Of a stretch of DNA of 33,654 nt, positions 8,679 to 16,209 are shown one piece after another. Position 1 is the first letter of the stretch. Each line of letters begins with the position of its first letter. The DNA is from Streptomyces griseus subsp. griseus (lineage in GTDB: Bacteria > Actinomycetota > Actinomycetes > Streptomycetales > Streptomycetaceae). The DNA lies in NCBI RefSeq assembly GCF_000720255.1, contig NZ_JOJE01000057.1, positions 1 through 33,654 of the forward strand, in the 5' to 3' direction. The translations under genes were made by a program, and so were the position numbers. The notes under the pieces are model-generated. The model was not told where the DNA came from. It did not search any database and worked only from the letters and a program-made list of their open reading frames with translations.

Positions 8679-9317
8679 TCAGATTTCTTCCTGGGGGAGT
8701 CCGTGCTGGAGGACCTCCAGGGTGCGGTCGACGAGGGCGGCGAAGTCGTCGCGGTGGCCGTTCTCCGCCCAGTACAGGGAGGTTTCCATCAGGCCGCCGA
8801 TGAGGGACATCGCGTAGACCCGGACCTCCAGGCTGTCGGGGTCGCGGCCGGTGCGCTCGGCGATGGCGGCGCAGAGCATGCGGCCGGTGACCGACATGCT
8901 CTCCATCATCCGTGAGCGCACCGCGGGGACCTGCACCATCAGGTGGGTGCGCAGCCTGGCGACCTCCGCGTCCTCCTCGACGCCCGTGCGGATGGCCTCC
9001 CGCATGACGTGCCGGACGGTGTCCGGCCAGGGTTCGTCGGTGGGCCGGGCCCGCAGCTCCTCCAGGAGGACAGGGTCGTACTCGTCGGTGAGGACGATGT
9101 CCTCCTTGGTCGGGAAGTACCGGAACACCGTCGACGGCGACACCTCGGCCCGCTCCGCGATCTGCTCGATCGTCGTGGCGTCGTACCCGTGCTCCTTGAT
9201 CAGAGCGTAGGTCGCCTCGCGGATCGCCTCGCGGGTCTTGATCTTCTTCCGTTCACGGAGTCCCAGCCGGGGGCGGTCGGCGGGGGTGGGGGTGCGTGCG
9301 GCCGTCATGGGGGCCAT
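8679..9317 (-). CDS. TetR-family regulator of the adjacent MFS exporter
   Basis: 212 aa from ATG 9317 (209 aa if ATG 9308 is used). The N-terminal helix-turn-helix is clear: REAIREATYALIKEHGYDATTIEQIAERAEVSPSTVFRYFPTKEDI, the canonical TetR signature. The C-terminal ligand-binding domain is mostly helical and ends in a dimerisation-type region (MSLIGGLMETSLYWAENGH). The gene begins 2 nt after the MFS stop, so exporter and regulator form one transcript. This is the usual arrangement for an autoregulated drug-efflux operon in which the repressor is released by a substrate of the pump. The probable operator is the inverted repeat at 10867-10915. The inducing ligand cannot be read from sequence. 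The much longer open frame upstream overlaps the MFS gene and is a shadow. Confidence 0.93.
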   Translation of the reverse strand: MAPMTAARTPTPADRPRLGLRERKKIKTREAIREATYALIKEHGYDATTIEQIAERAEVSPSTVFRYFPTKEDIVLTDEYDPVLLEELRARPTDEPWPDTVRHVMREAIRTGVEEDAEVARLRTHLMVQVPAVRSRMMESMSVTGRMLCAAIAERTGRDPDSLEVRVYAMSLIGGLMETSLYWAENGHRDDFAALVDRTLEVLQHGLPQEEI

Positions 9318-9319
9318 TC

Positions 9320-10879
9320 TCAGGCATCGGCCTTGGGGGAGACCACGTCGGGGAGTGCGCTCCCCTGGTGCCGGGCCGCCGCGGTCCCCGGCAGGAGAGC
9401 CGCGGCGAGCAGGGCGGCGACCAGGGCCGCCAGGCCGCACACCAGCAGGGCCAGGGTCATGCCGTGCACGTAAGCGTCGTTCGCGGAGGCGGCCAGGTGC
9501 GCGGAGCCGGCCTTCTCGGCGATCAGGTGCGCCGCGACCACGGATTCGCCGGCGGTGTCGGCGGCCCCGGCGGGCAGTCCCGAGACGTCGAGACGGTCGC
9601 GGAAGGCGCTCGCCAGCAGGCTGCCGAGCAGGGCGATGCCGATCGCCGCGCCGACCTGACGCAGGGTCATCAGCAGCCCCGAGCCGCTGCCCGCCCGGTC
9701 GGCGGGCAGGGCGCCGAGGGCGCCGGACATCGCGGGCACGATCGAGAAGCCGAAGCCGAGGCCGGCGACGGACAGCCACAGCGCGGTGAACCCGTAGCCG
9801 GAGCCGACGGTCGTACGGCTGCCGAGCAGCGCGGCGAAGGCCAGCACCACCAGGCCCGCGCTCACCACGGCCCGCGCCCCGAACCGGACGACGACCGGCT
9901 GGGCGGCCCGGGCGGCGACCATCAGCCCGCCCATCATCGGCAGCAGCCGCACACCGGTGCCGAGGGCATCCTGCCCGAGGACCGCCTGGAGGTAGGGGGG
10001 CAGCACGAACATCAGGCCGGACAGGACGAACATCACCAGGGTCGCGGCCAGCGTGTTGAACAGGAAACCGCGCTGGGCGAGCAGTCCCATGTCGAGCATG
10101 GGGCGCGCGGCCCGCCGCTCCCGCAGGACGAGCGCGGCGATCAGCGCGGCGGACGCCGCGAACATCGCGAGGACCAGCGGGTCACCCCAGCCGCGTGTGG
10201 GTGCCTCGATGATCGCGTAGATGAGCGCGCCGAGCCCGGTCGCGGTGAGCGCGGTGGAGAGGGGGTCGACCTCGGGGGAGGCGGGGTCGCGGGTCTCCGG
10301 CAGGAGGAGGACGCAGGCGGCGATACCGAGCGCGGCCATGGGGAGGTTGATCAGGAAGACCGAGCCCCACCAGAAGTGGTCGAGCAGCCAGCCGCCGAGG
10401 ATCGGACCGAGCGGCAGCCCGAGCGTCGAGCCGGCCGAGACGATGCCGAGGGCCTTTGTGCGCTCGTCGGCTGAGAAGAGAGAGGGCAGCACCGACAGCG
10501 CGAGCGGCGTGACCAGTGCCGCTCCGACGCCCATGACGGCGCGGGCGACGATCACCCAGGTCACGTCCCCGGCCAGCGCCCCCACCAGGGACCCGGCGAG
10601 GAAGACGCCCAGCCCGGTGATCAGCATCAGCCGGCGTCCGAACCGGTCGCCGAGCAGTCCCGCCGGGAGCATCAGCGCGGCGAAGACGACGATGTACGCG
10701 TCCGCCATCCACTGCTGCTCGCCGGTGGTGGCGCCGAGATCGCCGGCCATCGTCGGCAGGGCCACGTTGAGGATCGTCATGTCGAAGCCGAGCGTCAGCA
10801 TGCTCGCGACCAGGGCCCCGAGGGCCCACCAGCGGCGGGGGTCGGGAGCCGTGACGACCCCTTGAGTGACAGTAACCAT
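9320..10879 (-). CDS. MFS drug-efflux transporter, DHA2 (14-TM, EmrB/QacA) family
   Basis: 519 aa, typical for 14-helix DHA2 proton antiporters. Motif A follows TM2 as GDRFGRRLMLITGLGVF; the antiporter motif C in TM5 appears as GSTLGLPLGPILGGWLLDHF. TM1 carries the family sequence LTLGFDMTILNVALPTMAGDLGA, including the D1-type acidic site (FDMTI). Expected role: export of hydrophobic or cationic compounds across the cytoplasmic membrane. It is the first gene of an operon with tetR (2-nt gap). There is no Shine-Dalgarno before ATG 10879, and a -10-like TACTCT ends 6 nt before the ATG, suggesting a leaderless message. The substrate is unknown; calls of tetracenomycin or methylenomycin type would be over-specific. 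Confidence 0.94.
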   Translation of the reverse strand: MVTVTQGVVTAPDPRRWWALGALVASMLTLGFDMTILNVALPTMAGDLGATTGEQQWMADAYIVVFAALMLPAGLLGDRFGRRLMLITGLGVFLAGSLVGALAGDVTWVIVARAVMGVGAALVTPLALSVLPSLFSADERTKALGIVSAGSTLGLPLGPILGGWLLDHFWWGSVFLINLPMAALGIAACVLLLPETRDPASPEVDPLSTALTATGLGALIYAIIEAPTRGWGDPLVLAMFAASAALIAALVLRERRAARPMLDMGLLAQRGFLFNTLAATLVMFVLSGLMFVLPPYLQAVLGQDALGTGVRLLPMMGGLMVAARAAQPVVVRFGARAVVSAGLVVLAFAALLGSRTTVGSGYGFTALWLSVAGLGFGFSIVPAMSGALGALPADRAGSGSGLLMTLRQVGAAIGIALLGSLLASAFRDRLDVSGLPAGAADTAGESVVAAHLIAEKAGSAHLAASANDAYVHGMTLALLVCGLAALVAALLAAALLPGTAAARHQGSALPDVVSPKADA

Positions 10880-10916
10880 GAAATGAGAGTAGCTGTCAAA
10901 ACGTAGTTACTGTCAA
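10867..10916 (-). promoter_or_regulatory. Promoter and candidate TetR operator of the MFS-tetR operon
   Basis: Perfect 10-bp inverted repeat TGACAGTAAC (10867-10876) / GTTACTGTCA (10906-10915), 29 nt apart, flanking the MFS start codon (10879). On the minus strand the outer arm lies within TTGACA (10916-10911), a consensus -35; a second TTGACA lies at 10899-10894. TACTCT (10891-10886) is the best -10, with a long 19-nt spacer from the outer -35. A pair of operator half-sites bracketing promoter and start fits autorepression by the neighbouring TetR protein. Confidence 0.55.
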
Positions 10917-10939
10917 TCGTGAGGCGTGTCGAGGGCATG

Positions 10940-10968
10940 AAAAATGGCCACGGCTTGAAGCCGTGGCC
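10940..10968 (-). terminator. Rho-independent terminator of the hemolysin III-type gene
   Basis: GGCCACGGCTT / AAGCCGTGGCC forms a stem of 9-11 bp with a 3-5 nt loop. On the minus strand it is followed by ATTTTTCATG, a proper U-tract. It lies 22 nt beyond the stop of the gene at 10991-11704 and also separates that gene from the MFS promoter. Confidence 0.82.
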
Positions 10969-10990
10969 GTCTCGGGGAGGCGGGGAGGGG

Positions 10991-11704
10991 TCAGGCGTGC
11001 TGGTAGGCCACCAGCGAGATGCCGACGTAGTGGACGACGAACGCGGCGAGCGTGAGCGAGTGGAAGACCTCGTGGAAGCCGAAATAGCGCGGTGAGGGGT
11101 TGGGCCGCTTGATGGCGTAGATCACGCCGCCCGCGCTGTAGAGGAGGCCGCCGACGATGACCAGGACCAGGACCGCGATACCGCCGGTGTGCATGAAGTC
11201 GGGCAGGAAGAAGACGGCCGCCCAGCCCATGGCGATGTAGCAGGGGGTGTAGAGCCATCGCGGGGCGCCGACCCAGAACACCCGGAAGGCGATGCCCGCG
11301 AGCGCGGCCGCCCAGATACCCCACAGCAGCCACTGGCCCTTGCTGCCCGGCAGGAGGAGCAGGGTGAGGGGGGTGTAGGTGCCTGCGATGATCAAGAAGA
11401 TGTTGGCGTGATCCAGGCGGCGCAGGACGCCGTCCATGCGCGGGCTCCAGGTGCCCCGGTGGTACAGGGCGCTCACGCCGAACAGCAGGCAGGCCGTGAG
11501 GGCGTAGATACCGCAGGCGATGCGGCCGCGGGGTGAGTCGGCCAGAGCCGTGAGTACCAGACCCGCGATGAGCGCGGCCGGAAACATGCCCAGATGAAGC
11601 CAGCCTCGCAGCTTGGGCTTGATCGGATGCGGCAGCGAGAGCGCTGAGGAGACGCGGCCGGTGACCGGCGTGTCCATGGGCGCGTCGGGGACGGGCGCAG
11701 TCAT
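10991..11704 (-). CDS. trhA: Hemolysin III (PAQR/HlyIII) family membrane protein
   Basis: 237 aa with seven hydrophobic helices after a 35-residue polar N-terminus. PAQR/HlyIII signature elements are present: SALYHRGTW after TM2 (Ser-x3-His), LDHANIFLIIAGTYTPL (the conserved Asp-His), and FGFHEVFHSLTLAAFVVHY near the C-terminus with the His residues expected to bind zinc. Relatives include PAQR receptors, with hydrolase-like (ceramidase-type) active sites, and bacterial TrhA, linked to membrane-energy homeostasis; the hemolysin name is historical. ATG 11704 has no Shine-Dalgarno and sits 7 nt after a -10-like TACGAT, so leaderless translation is plausible. It has its own terminator at 10940-10968 and is divergent from pckG. 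Confidence 0.92.
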   Translation of the reverse strand: MTAPVPDAPMDTPVTGRVSSALSLPHPIKPKLRGWLHLGMFPAALIAGLVLTALADSPRGRIACGIYALTACLLFGVSALYHRGTWSPRMDGVLRRLDHANIFLIIAGTYTPLTLLLLPGSKGQWLLWGIWAAALAGIAFRVFWVGAPRWLYTPCYIAMGWAAVFFLPDFMHTGGIAVLVLVIVGGLLYSAGGVIYAIKRPNPSPRYFGFHEVFHSLTLAAFVVHYVGISLVAYQHA

Positions 11705-11711
11705 GTACCGA

Positions 11712-11739
11712 ATCGTACCTACGGGACCGTAAGTTACGG
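11712..11739 (-). promoter_or_regulatory. Candidate leaderless promoter with 13-bp palindrome
   Basis: On the minus strand TACGAT (11717-11712) ends 7 nt before the ATG at 11704. Upstream, 11727-11739 is the perfect palindrome CCGTAAGTTACGG (6-bp arms, 1-nt centre), which lies over the spacer and -35 position and could be an operator. The -35 match itself is poor. Confidence 0.4.
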
Positions 11740-12034
11740 ATCAGTAGGGCAGCGGGATCACCCAAGAGTGGCCATCATCTCACGGCGGTTCGGCTTTTGC
11801 GAGCCGGGTCAAGGGACCTCCCGCTGAACGTCAAGTGGCCGCAAAGGGGCTGCCTTACACGTGGCGATCCTCACTCTGCTCACCTGTGCGCTCCTCTGGA
11901 CATATGGGCGGACCCGTCGGATGATCAAATGAGTGCGGTCGGCACCGGATGAGCGCCAGAAGATCGACATCGAAGCATCCGGGTCGCGGCCCCCACGGGG
12001 CAACAAGGACAAAAACCCTCATTTAGGAGCTATC
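11740..12034. other. Non-coding upstream region of pckG
   Basis: About 300 bp between the divergent hemolysin III-type promoter and the pckG start. It is less GC-rich than the genes and shows no convincing ORF. I see a small hairpin (CGGCT / AGCCG around 11791-11806) and the pckG Shine-Dalgarno AGGAG at 12025-12029. The pckG promoter should be here, but I could not choose a -35/-10 pair with confidence. Confidence 0.6.
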
Positions 12035-13858
12035 GTGGCGCGCGACATCGCGGCTCCCACCGTCATCCCCACCCAGCACCAGGAGCTGATCTCCTGGGTG
12101 AACGAGATCGCCGAACTGACCCAGCCGGACAACGTGGTCTGGTGTGACGGATCCGAGGCCGAGTACGAGCGACTGTGCGAGGAGCTCGTCGAGAAGGGCA
12201 CCTTCAGGAAACTCGACCCCATCAAGCGCCCCAACTCCTACTACGCGGCCTCCGACCCCACCGATGTCGCCCGGGTCGAGGACCGCACCTTCATCTGCTC
12301 CGAGAAGGAGGAGGACGCCGGCCCGACCAACCACTGGAAGGCGCCCGCGGAGATGCGGGAGATCTTCCAGGGCGAGAAGGGCGTCTTCCGCGGTTCGATG
12401 AAGGGCCGGACGATGTACGTCGTCCCGTTCTGCATGGGTCCGCTGGGCTCGGACCTCTCCGCGATCGGCGTCGAGATCACCGACTCCGCCTACGTCGCCG
12501 TGTCCATGCGCACCATGACCCGCATGGGACAGCCGGTCCTCGACGAACTCGGCTCGGACGGTTTCTTCGTCAAGGCCGTCCACACCCTCGGGGCGCCCTT
12601 GGAGGAAGGCCAGGCGGACGTGCCCTGGCCGTGCAACTCCACCAAGTACATCTCGCACTTCCCCGAGAGCCGCGAGATCTGGTCCTACGGCTCCGGCTAC
12701 GGCGGCAACGCCCTGCTCGGCAAGAAGTGCTACGCCCTGCGCATCGCGTCCGTCATGGCGCGCGACGAGGGCTGGCTGGCCGAGCACATGCTGATCCTCA
12801 AGCTGACGCCCCCGCAGGGTGAGTCGAAGTACGTGGCGGCGGCCTTCCCCTCCGCCTGCGGCAAGACCAACCTCGCCATGCTGGAGCCGACGATCTCCGG
12901 CTGGACGGTCGAGACGATCGGCGACGACATCGCCTGGATGCGCTTCGGCGAGGACGGCCGTCTGTACGCGATCAACCCCGAGGCCGGCTTCTTCGGCGTC
13001 GCGCCCGGCACGGGTGAGCACACCAACGCCAACGCGATGAAGACCCTGTGGGGCAACTCGGTCTTCACCAACGTCGCGCTGACCGACGACAACGACATCT
13101 GGTGGGAGGGCATGACGGAGGAGACTCCGGCCCACCTCACCGACTGGAAGGGCAACGACTGGACTCCGTCCTCGGAGACTCCCGCCGCCCACCCCAACGC
13201 CCGCTTCACCACCCCCGCCGCGCAGTGCCCGATCATCGCGCCGGAGTGGGAGGACCCCAAGGGCGTGCCGATCTCGGCGATCCTCTTCGGCGGGCGCCGT
13301 GCCAGCGCGGTGCCGCTGGTGACGGAGTCCTTCGACTGGAACCACGGCGTCTTCCTCGGCGCCAACGTGGCCTCCGAGAAGACCGCCGCAGCCGAGGGCA
13401 AGGTCGGCGAGCTGCGCCGCGACCCGTTCGCCATGCTGCCGTTCTGCGGCTACAACATGGGCGACTACATGGGCCACTGGGTCGACGTCGCCAAGGGCAA
13501 GGACCAGGCGAAGCTGCCGAAGATCTACTACGTCAACTGGTTCCGCAAGAACGACGAGGGCAAGTTCGTCTGGCCCGGCTTCGGCGAGAACAGTCGCGTC
13601 CTGAAGTGGATCGTCGAGCGCCTGGACGGCAAGGCGGAAGGCGTCGAGACCCCGATCGGCATCCTCCCGAGCAAGGACGCCATCGACACCAAGGGCCTCG
13701 AACTGGCCGACTCCGACCTGGAGTTCCTGCTCACGGTCGACAAGGAGGTCTGGCGCGAGGAGGCCTCCCTGGTCCCCGACCACCTCAACACCTTCGGCGA
13801 CCACACGCCCAAGGAACTGTGGGACGAGTACCACGCCCTGGTCCAGCGCCTGGGCTGA
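12035..13858 (+). CDS. pckG: Phosphoenolpyruvate carboxykinase (GTP)
   Basis: 607 aa, the usual length for GTP-dependent PEPCK. It converts oxaloacetate plus GTP to PEP plus CO2 and controls flux between the TCA cycle and gluconeogenesis in the cytosol. Visible motifs: [21 protein letters not shown] (substrate and PEP-binding region), [12 protein letters not shown], the PEPCK P-loop [15 protein letters not shown] with K277, and [33 protein letters not shown], which contains metal and nucleotide-binding acidic residues. The start is GTG 12035 with AGGAG 5 nt upstream; the open frame continues to 11933 but upstream codons lack family similarity. A 12-bp inverted repeat after the stop is the likely terminator. 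In S. coelicolor, from memory, the PEPCK gene and the SCO4983-type gene found here are also near neighbours, which supports synteny. Confidence 0.97.
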   Translation: MARDIAAPTVIPTQHQELISWVNEIAELTQPDNVVWCDGSEAEYERLCEELVEKGTFRKLDPIKRPNSYYAASDPTDVARVEDRTFICSEKEEDAGPTNHWKAPAEMREIFQGEKGVFRGSMKGRTMYVVPFCMGPLGSDLSAIGVEITDSAYVAVSMRTMTRMGQPVLDELGSDGFFVKAVHTLGAPLEEGQADVPWPCNSTKYISHFPESREIWSYGSGYGGNALLGKKCYALRIASVMARDEGWLAEHMLILKLTPPQGESKYVAAAFPSACGKTNLAMLEPTISGWTVETIGDDIAWMRFGEDGRLYAINPEAGFFGVAPGTGEHTNANAMKTLWGNSVFTNVALTDDNDIWWEGMTEETPAHLTDWKGNDWTPSSETPAAHPNARFTTPAAQCPIIAPEWEDPKGVPISAILFGGRRASAVPLVTESFDWNHGVFLGANVASEKTAAAEGKVGELRRDPFAMLPFCGYNMGDYMGHWVDVAKGKDQAKLPKIYYVNWFRKNDEGKFVWPGFGENSRVLKWIVERLDGKAEGVETPIGILPSKDAIDTKGLELADSDLEFLLTVDKEVWREEASLVPDHLNTFGDHTPKELWDEYHALVQRLG

Positions 13859-13870
13859 CCCCACCCCACT

Positions 13871-13922
13871 CCGCGGCCGGCCCGGATGTGCCCTGACCAG
13901 CGATCGTCACGGCCGGCCGCGG
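13871..13922 (+). terminator. Candidate pckG terminator
   Basis: Perfect 12-bp inverted repeat CCGCGGCCGGCC / GGCCGGCCGCGG, 12 nt after the pckG stop, with a 28-nt loop and a short T-rich stretch (TGCGTTTCTCC) after the right arm. The loop is long for a classical terminator, but stem strength and position fit. Confidence 0.6.
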
Positions 13923-13977
13923 TGCGTTTCTCCACCGTCGGACGTGGTGCACCCACGAACCGACAGCCACCCCGGAA

Positions 13978-14028
13978 TCCGCCGCGACGGCGCTCAGCCA
14001 CGACGGCGGATTTCGGCGGTGCCGAGCG
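13978..14028. repeat. Interspersed GC-rich repeat, copy A
   Basis: 51-nt unit in the 471-bp non-coding stretch (13859-14329) between pckG and the SCO4983-like gene. It runs from TCCGCCGCGACGGCG through CTCAGCCACGACGGCG to TTTCGGCGGTGCCGAGCG. The second half is an imperfect inverted repeat (GCTCAGCC to GTGCCGAGC). It is near-identical to copy C (about four mismatches and one gap). Confidence 0.75.
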
Positions 14029-14070
14029 AGGCGCGTCGCGCCTTCTTTCCGACGGTCACCCAAACAGTTA

Positions 14071-14103
14071 ACCGCCGCGACGGCGGACCCCGGCGGTGCC
14101 GAG
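14071..14103. repeat. Interspersed GC-rich repeat, copy B (short form)
   Basis: 33-nt version of the same unit: CCGCCGCGACGGCG is joined directly to GACCCCGGCGGTGCCGAG. The 16-nt middle segment of copies A and C (CTCAGCCACGACGGCG in A) is missing. That segment is bounded by the direct repeat CGACGGCG, so copy B could have arisen by slippage deletion. Confidence 0.7.
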
Positions 14104-14147
14104 TGACCGTTGCCGCGAAGCCTCTATGCCGTCGGTAACAACGAAAA

Positions 14148-14197
14148 TCGCCGCCACGGCGCTCAGCCGCGACGGCGAATCTCGGCGGTGCCGAGCG
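14148..14197. repeat. Interspersed GC-rich repeat, copy C
   Basis: 50-nt full-length copy, from TCGCCGCCACGGCG through CTCAGCCGCGACGGCG to TCTCGGCGGTGCCGAGCG. Spacing from copy A to B is 93 nt and from B to C is 77 nt, start to start. The remaining sequence from 14198 to 14329 shows no gene or repeat that I can support. Confidence 0.75.
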
Positions 14198-14329
14198 GCG
14201 GCCGCATCAGGTCGGGCAGCTCGCGGCAACTCACAAGGCCCGCCAAGCCAACGCGGTGTCGTGGCTCCCGGTCCGCGCGTCGCTGCGGGTGCACGCGGAC
14301 CGGGGCCGTTCGAAGGACCCCCTCGGGGA

Positions 14330-14755
14330 TCAGCCGGCGGCGCTCAACTCCCGCGACTCCGACAGCGCGGCGGAGTGCGCGTCCATGCGCCGTGCCGCGA
14401 GGATCGCCACCGCGGTGTCGGCACGCGACGCGGCGACGACCAGCGCACGGCCCGCGAGATCGTGCGCCCGCTGGTGCAGCGCGCCGAGTTGGGGTTCGCT
14501 CCCGCCGGAGGCCACCGCACGGACCGGCGTACGGCCGCCCCGCAGTCGGGTCACCTGCTGTGCGAGCCGCTCGGCCGCGGTGTCCAGGTCGGTGTCCGGG
14601 GCAAGCGCGCGCAACTCGTCGGTGACGGCGAGCAGCGCCGCGAGATGCCCGGCGAGCTGGATGTCCAGCTCCTCCTCGCGCGACCGGTGGGGGAAGTCGG
14701 AGGTGGTGCCGGCCATCGTGGTGTGCACCGACTTGGTGCGGATCGGTTCGTACAT
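14330..14755 (-). CDS. SCO4983-like small helical protein, function unknown
   Basis: 141 aa. After a polar N-terminus (MYEPIRTKSVHTTMAG) the protein is largely helical and heptad-like (REEELDIQLAGHLAALLAVTDELRAL), with no membrane helix or catalytic motif. I recognise it as the conserved streptomycete family usually labelled SCO4983 family protein; no function is known to me. ATG 14755 is fixed by a perfect AGGAGG eight nt upstream (14763-14768 on the plus strand); the longer open frame upstream is a shadow of the aminotransferase gene. It lies 116 nt downstream of alaA on the same strand, with a possible promoter of its own in the gap. Position between pckG and alaA hints at, but does not prove, a link to central carbon metabolism. 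Confidence 0.8.
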   Translation of the reverse strand: MYEPIRTKSVHTTMAGTTSDFPHRSREEELDIQLAGHLAALLAVTDELRALAPDTDLDTAAERLAQQVTRLRGGRTPVRAVASGGSEPQLGALHQRAHDLAGRALVVAASRADTAVAILAARRMDAHSAALSESRELSAAG

Positions 14756-14786
14756 GAGATGGCCTCCTGTGCTCTGACAGGAAACC

Positions 14787-14815
14787 ATCCTAGCTTGGAT
14801 TTCGTCTAAAGTTGA
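14787..14815 (-). promoter_or_regulatory. Candidate promoter of the SCO4983-like gene
   Basis: On the minus strand TCAACT (14815-14810), a 17-nt spacer, then TAGGAT (14792-14787). The -10 matches the streptomycete housekeeping TAGRRT form; the -35 is weak. It would give a leader of about 25 nt containing the AGGAGG site. Confidence 0.4.
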
Positions 14816-14871
14816 GCCGTTCGCAAAATCGGACGGACGCTCTACGCAGCGTGAGCGCCCGGCCCGGCGCC

Positions 14872-16083
14872 TCAGGGCTGGCTGTATCCGTCGAGGAAGT
14901 GACCGATCCGGCCGATCGCGTCCCGCAGGTCGCCGACCGTGGGCAGCGTGACGACCCGGAAGTGATCGGGCTCCGGCCAGTTGAAGCCGGTGCCCTGGAC
15001 AACCATGATCTTCTCGCGGCGCAGCAGGTCCAGGACCATCCGCCGGTCGTCCTTGATCTTGAACACCTTGGGGTCGAGGCGCGGGAAGAGGTAGAGCGCC
15101 CCCTTCGGCCGTACGCAGCTCACCCCCGGGATCTGGGTCAGCATCTCGTAGGCGACGTCCAACTGTTCCTTCAGGCGTCCGCCCGGCAACACCAGGTCGT
15201 TGATCGTCTGCCGCCCGCTGAGCGCGGCGACCACGCCGTGCTGACCCGGCATGTTCGCGCACAGCCGCATGTTCGCGAGGATTGTCAGGCCCTCGATGTA
15301 GGAGTCGGCGTGCGCGCGCGGCCCGGAGATCGACATCCAGCCGACCCGGTAGCCCGCGACCCGGTACGCCTTCGACATGCCGTTGAACGTCAGCGTCAGC
15401 AGGTCCGGCGCGACCGCGGCGGTCGGGGTGTGCGTGGCGTCGTCGTAGAGGATCTTGTCGTAGATCTCGTCGGAGCAGACCAGGAGGTTGTGCCGGCGGG
15501 CGATGTCGGTGAGCCCCTTGATCATCGCCTCGTCGTACACCGCGCCCGTGGGGTTGTTCGGGTTGATGATGACGATGGCCTTGGTGCGGTCGGTGACCTT
15601 CCGCTCCACGTCCGCGAGGTCGGGCATCCAGTCGGACTGCTCGTCGCAGCGATAGTGCACGGCGGTGCCGCCGGAGAGGGAGACGGAGGCCGTCCACAGG
15701 GGGTAGTCGGGTGCCGGGACCAGGACCTCGTCGCCGTCGTCCAGCAGGCCCTGCATCGCCATCACGATCAGCTCGGAGACGCCGTTGCCGATGAAGACGT
15801 GCTCGACGTCCGTCTCTATGCCGAGGGTCTGGTTGTGCATGACGACGGCGCGGCGGGCGGCGAGGAGACCCTTCGCGTCGCCGTAGCCGTGCGCCGACGA
15901 CACGTTGCGGAGGATGTCCTCCAGGATCTCGGGCGGGCACTCGAAGCCGAACGCGGCCGGGTTGCCGGTGTTCAGCTTCAGGATGCGATGCCCTGCCGCC
16001 TCAAGCCGCATCGCCTCCTCGAGCACCGGGCCCCGGATCTCGTAACAGACATTGGCGAGCTTGGTCGACTGGATCACCTGCAT
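14872..16083 (-). CDS. alaA: Alanine-synthesising PLP aminotransferase (AlaA type)
   Basis: 403 aa, almost the same length as E. coli AlaA (405). It transfers the amino group of glutamate to pyruvate to make alanine, using PLP in the cytosol. It belongs to aminotransferase class I/II: ENVCYEIRGPVLEEA-type N-terminus (here ANVCYEIRGPVLEEA), IGNGVSELIVMAMQ, APDYPLWTASVSLSGG, NPNNPTGAVY, SDEIYDKILYDD (D205 pairs with the pyridine N), NGMSKAYRVAGYRVGW with the PLP lysine K238, and a final EPDHFRVVTLP holding the substrate-carboxylate Arg. Resemblance to AlaA runs end to end, so I prefer it to a general aspartate aminotransferase. ATG 16083 is the conserved start (MQVIQSTKLANV); there is no Shine-Dalgarno and TAAGCT ends 7 nt upstream. 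The extra N-terminal open frame to 16188 is not conserved-looking. Confidence 0.92.
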   Translation of the reverse strand: MQVIQSTKLANVCYEIRGPVLEEAMRLEAAGHRILKLNTGNPAAFGFECPPEILEDILRNVSSAHGYGDAKGLLAARRAVVMHNQTLGIETDVEHVFIGNGVSELIVMAMQGLLDDGDEVLVPAPDYPLWTASVSLSGGTAVHYRCDEQSDWMPDLADVERKVTDRTKAIVIINPNNPTGAVYDEAMIKGLTDIARRHNLLVCSDEIYDKILYDDATHTPTAAVAPDLLTLTFNGMSKAYRVAGYRVGWMSISGPRAHADSYIEGLTILANMRLCANMPGQHGVVAALSGRQTINDLVLPGGRLKEQLDVAYEMLTQIPGVSCVRPKGALYLFPRLDPKVFKIKDDRRMVLDLLRREKIMVVQGTGFNWPEPDHFRVVTLPTVGDLRDAIGRIGHFLDGYSQP

Positions 16084-16090
16084 GTCTGGG

Positions 16091-16096
16091 AGCTTA
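16091..16096 (-). promoter_or_regulatory. Possible -10 of a leaderless alaA transcript
   Basis: TAAGCT on the minus strand, 7 nt before ATG 16083, in the absence of a Shine-Dalgarno. No good -35 is visible. Confidence 0.3.
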
Positions 16097-16172
16097 CGGC
16101 CCGGTAACGCCTCGCGGGTGGTGTTTTCCACCACGTGGGACGCGTCGGTTTGTACGGTTATCGCCGATCGCT

Positions 16173-16201
16173 GTTTCAGGTGCCCCACCCGTCTCTACAA
16201 T
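16173..16201 (+). promoter_or_regulatory. Candidate leaderless promoter of the Pro/Gly-rich membrane protein
   Basis: GTTTCA (16173-16178), exactly 17 nt, then TACAAT (16196-16201), a good -10, followed by 8 nt and ATG 16210. No Shine-Dalgarno lies between, so the message probably begins at or near the start codon. Confidence 0.55.
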
Positions 16202-16209
16202 GCGCGGCC

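Noticed and set aside
12023..13864. 613-aa open frame antisense to pckG
   Set aside because: It mirrors the pckG codon structure with no recognisable motifs; pckG on the plus strand is certain.
14096..14809. Plus-strand open frames over the repeat region and the SCO4983-like gene
   Set aside because: No Shine-Dalgarno, Arg/Ala/Pro-rich shadow translation, and they run antisense to a gene with a perfect AGGAGG and a conserved start.
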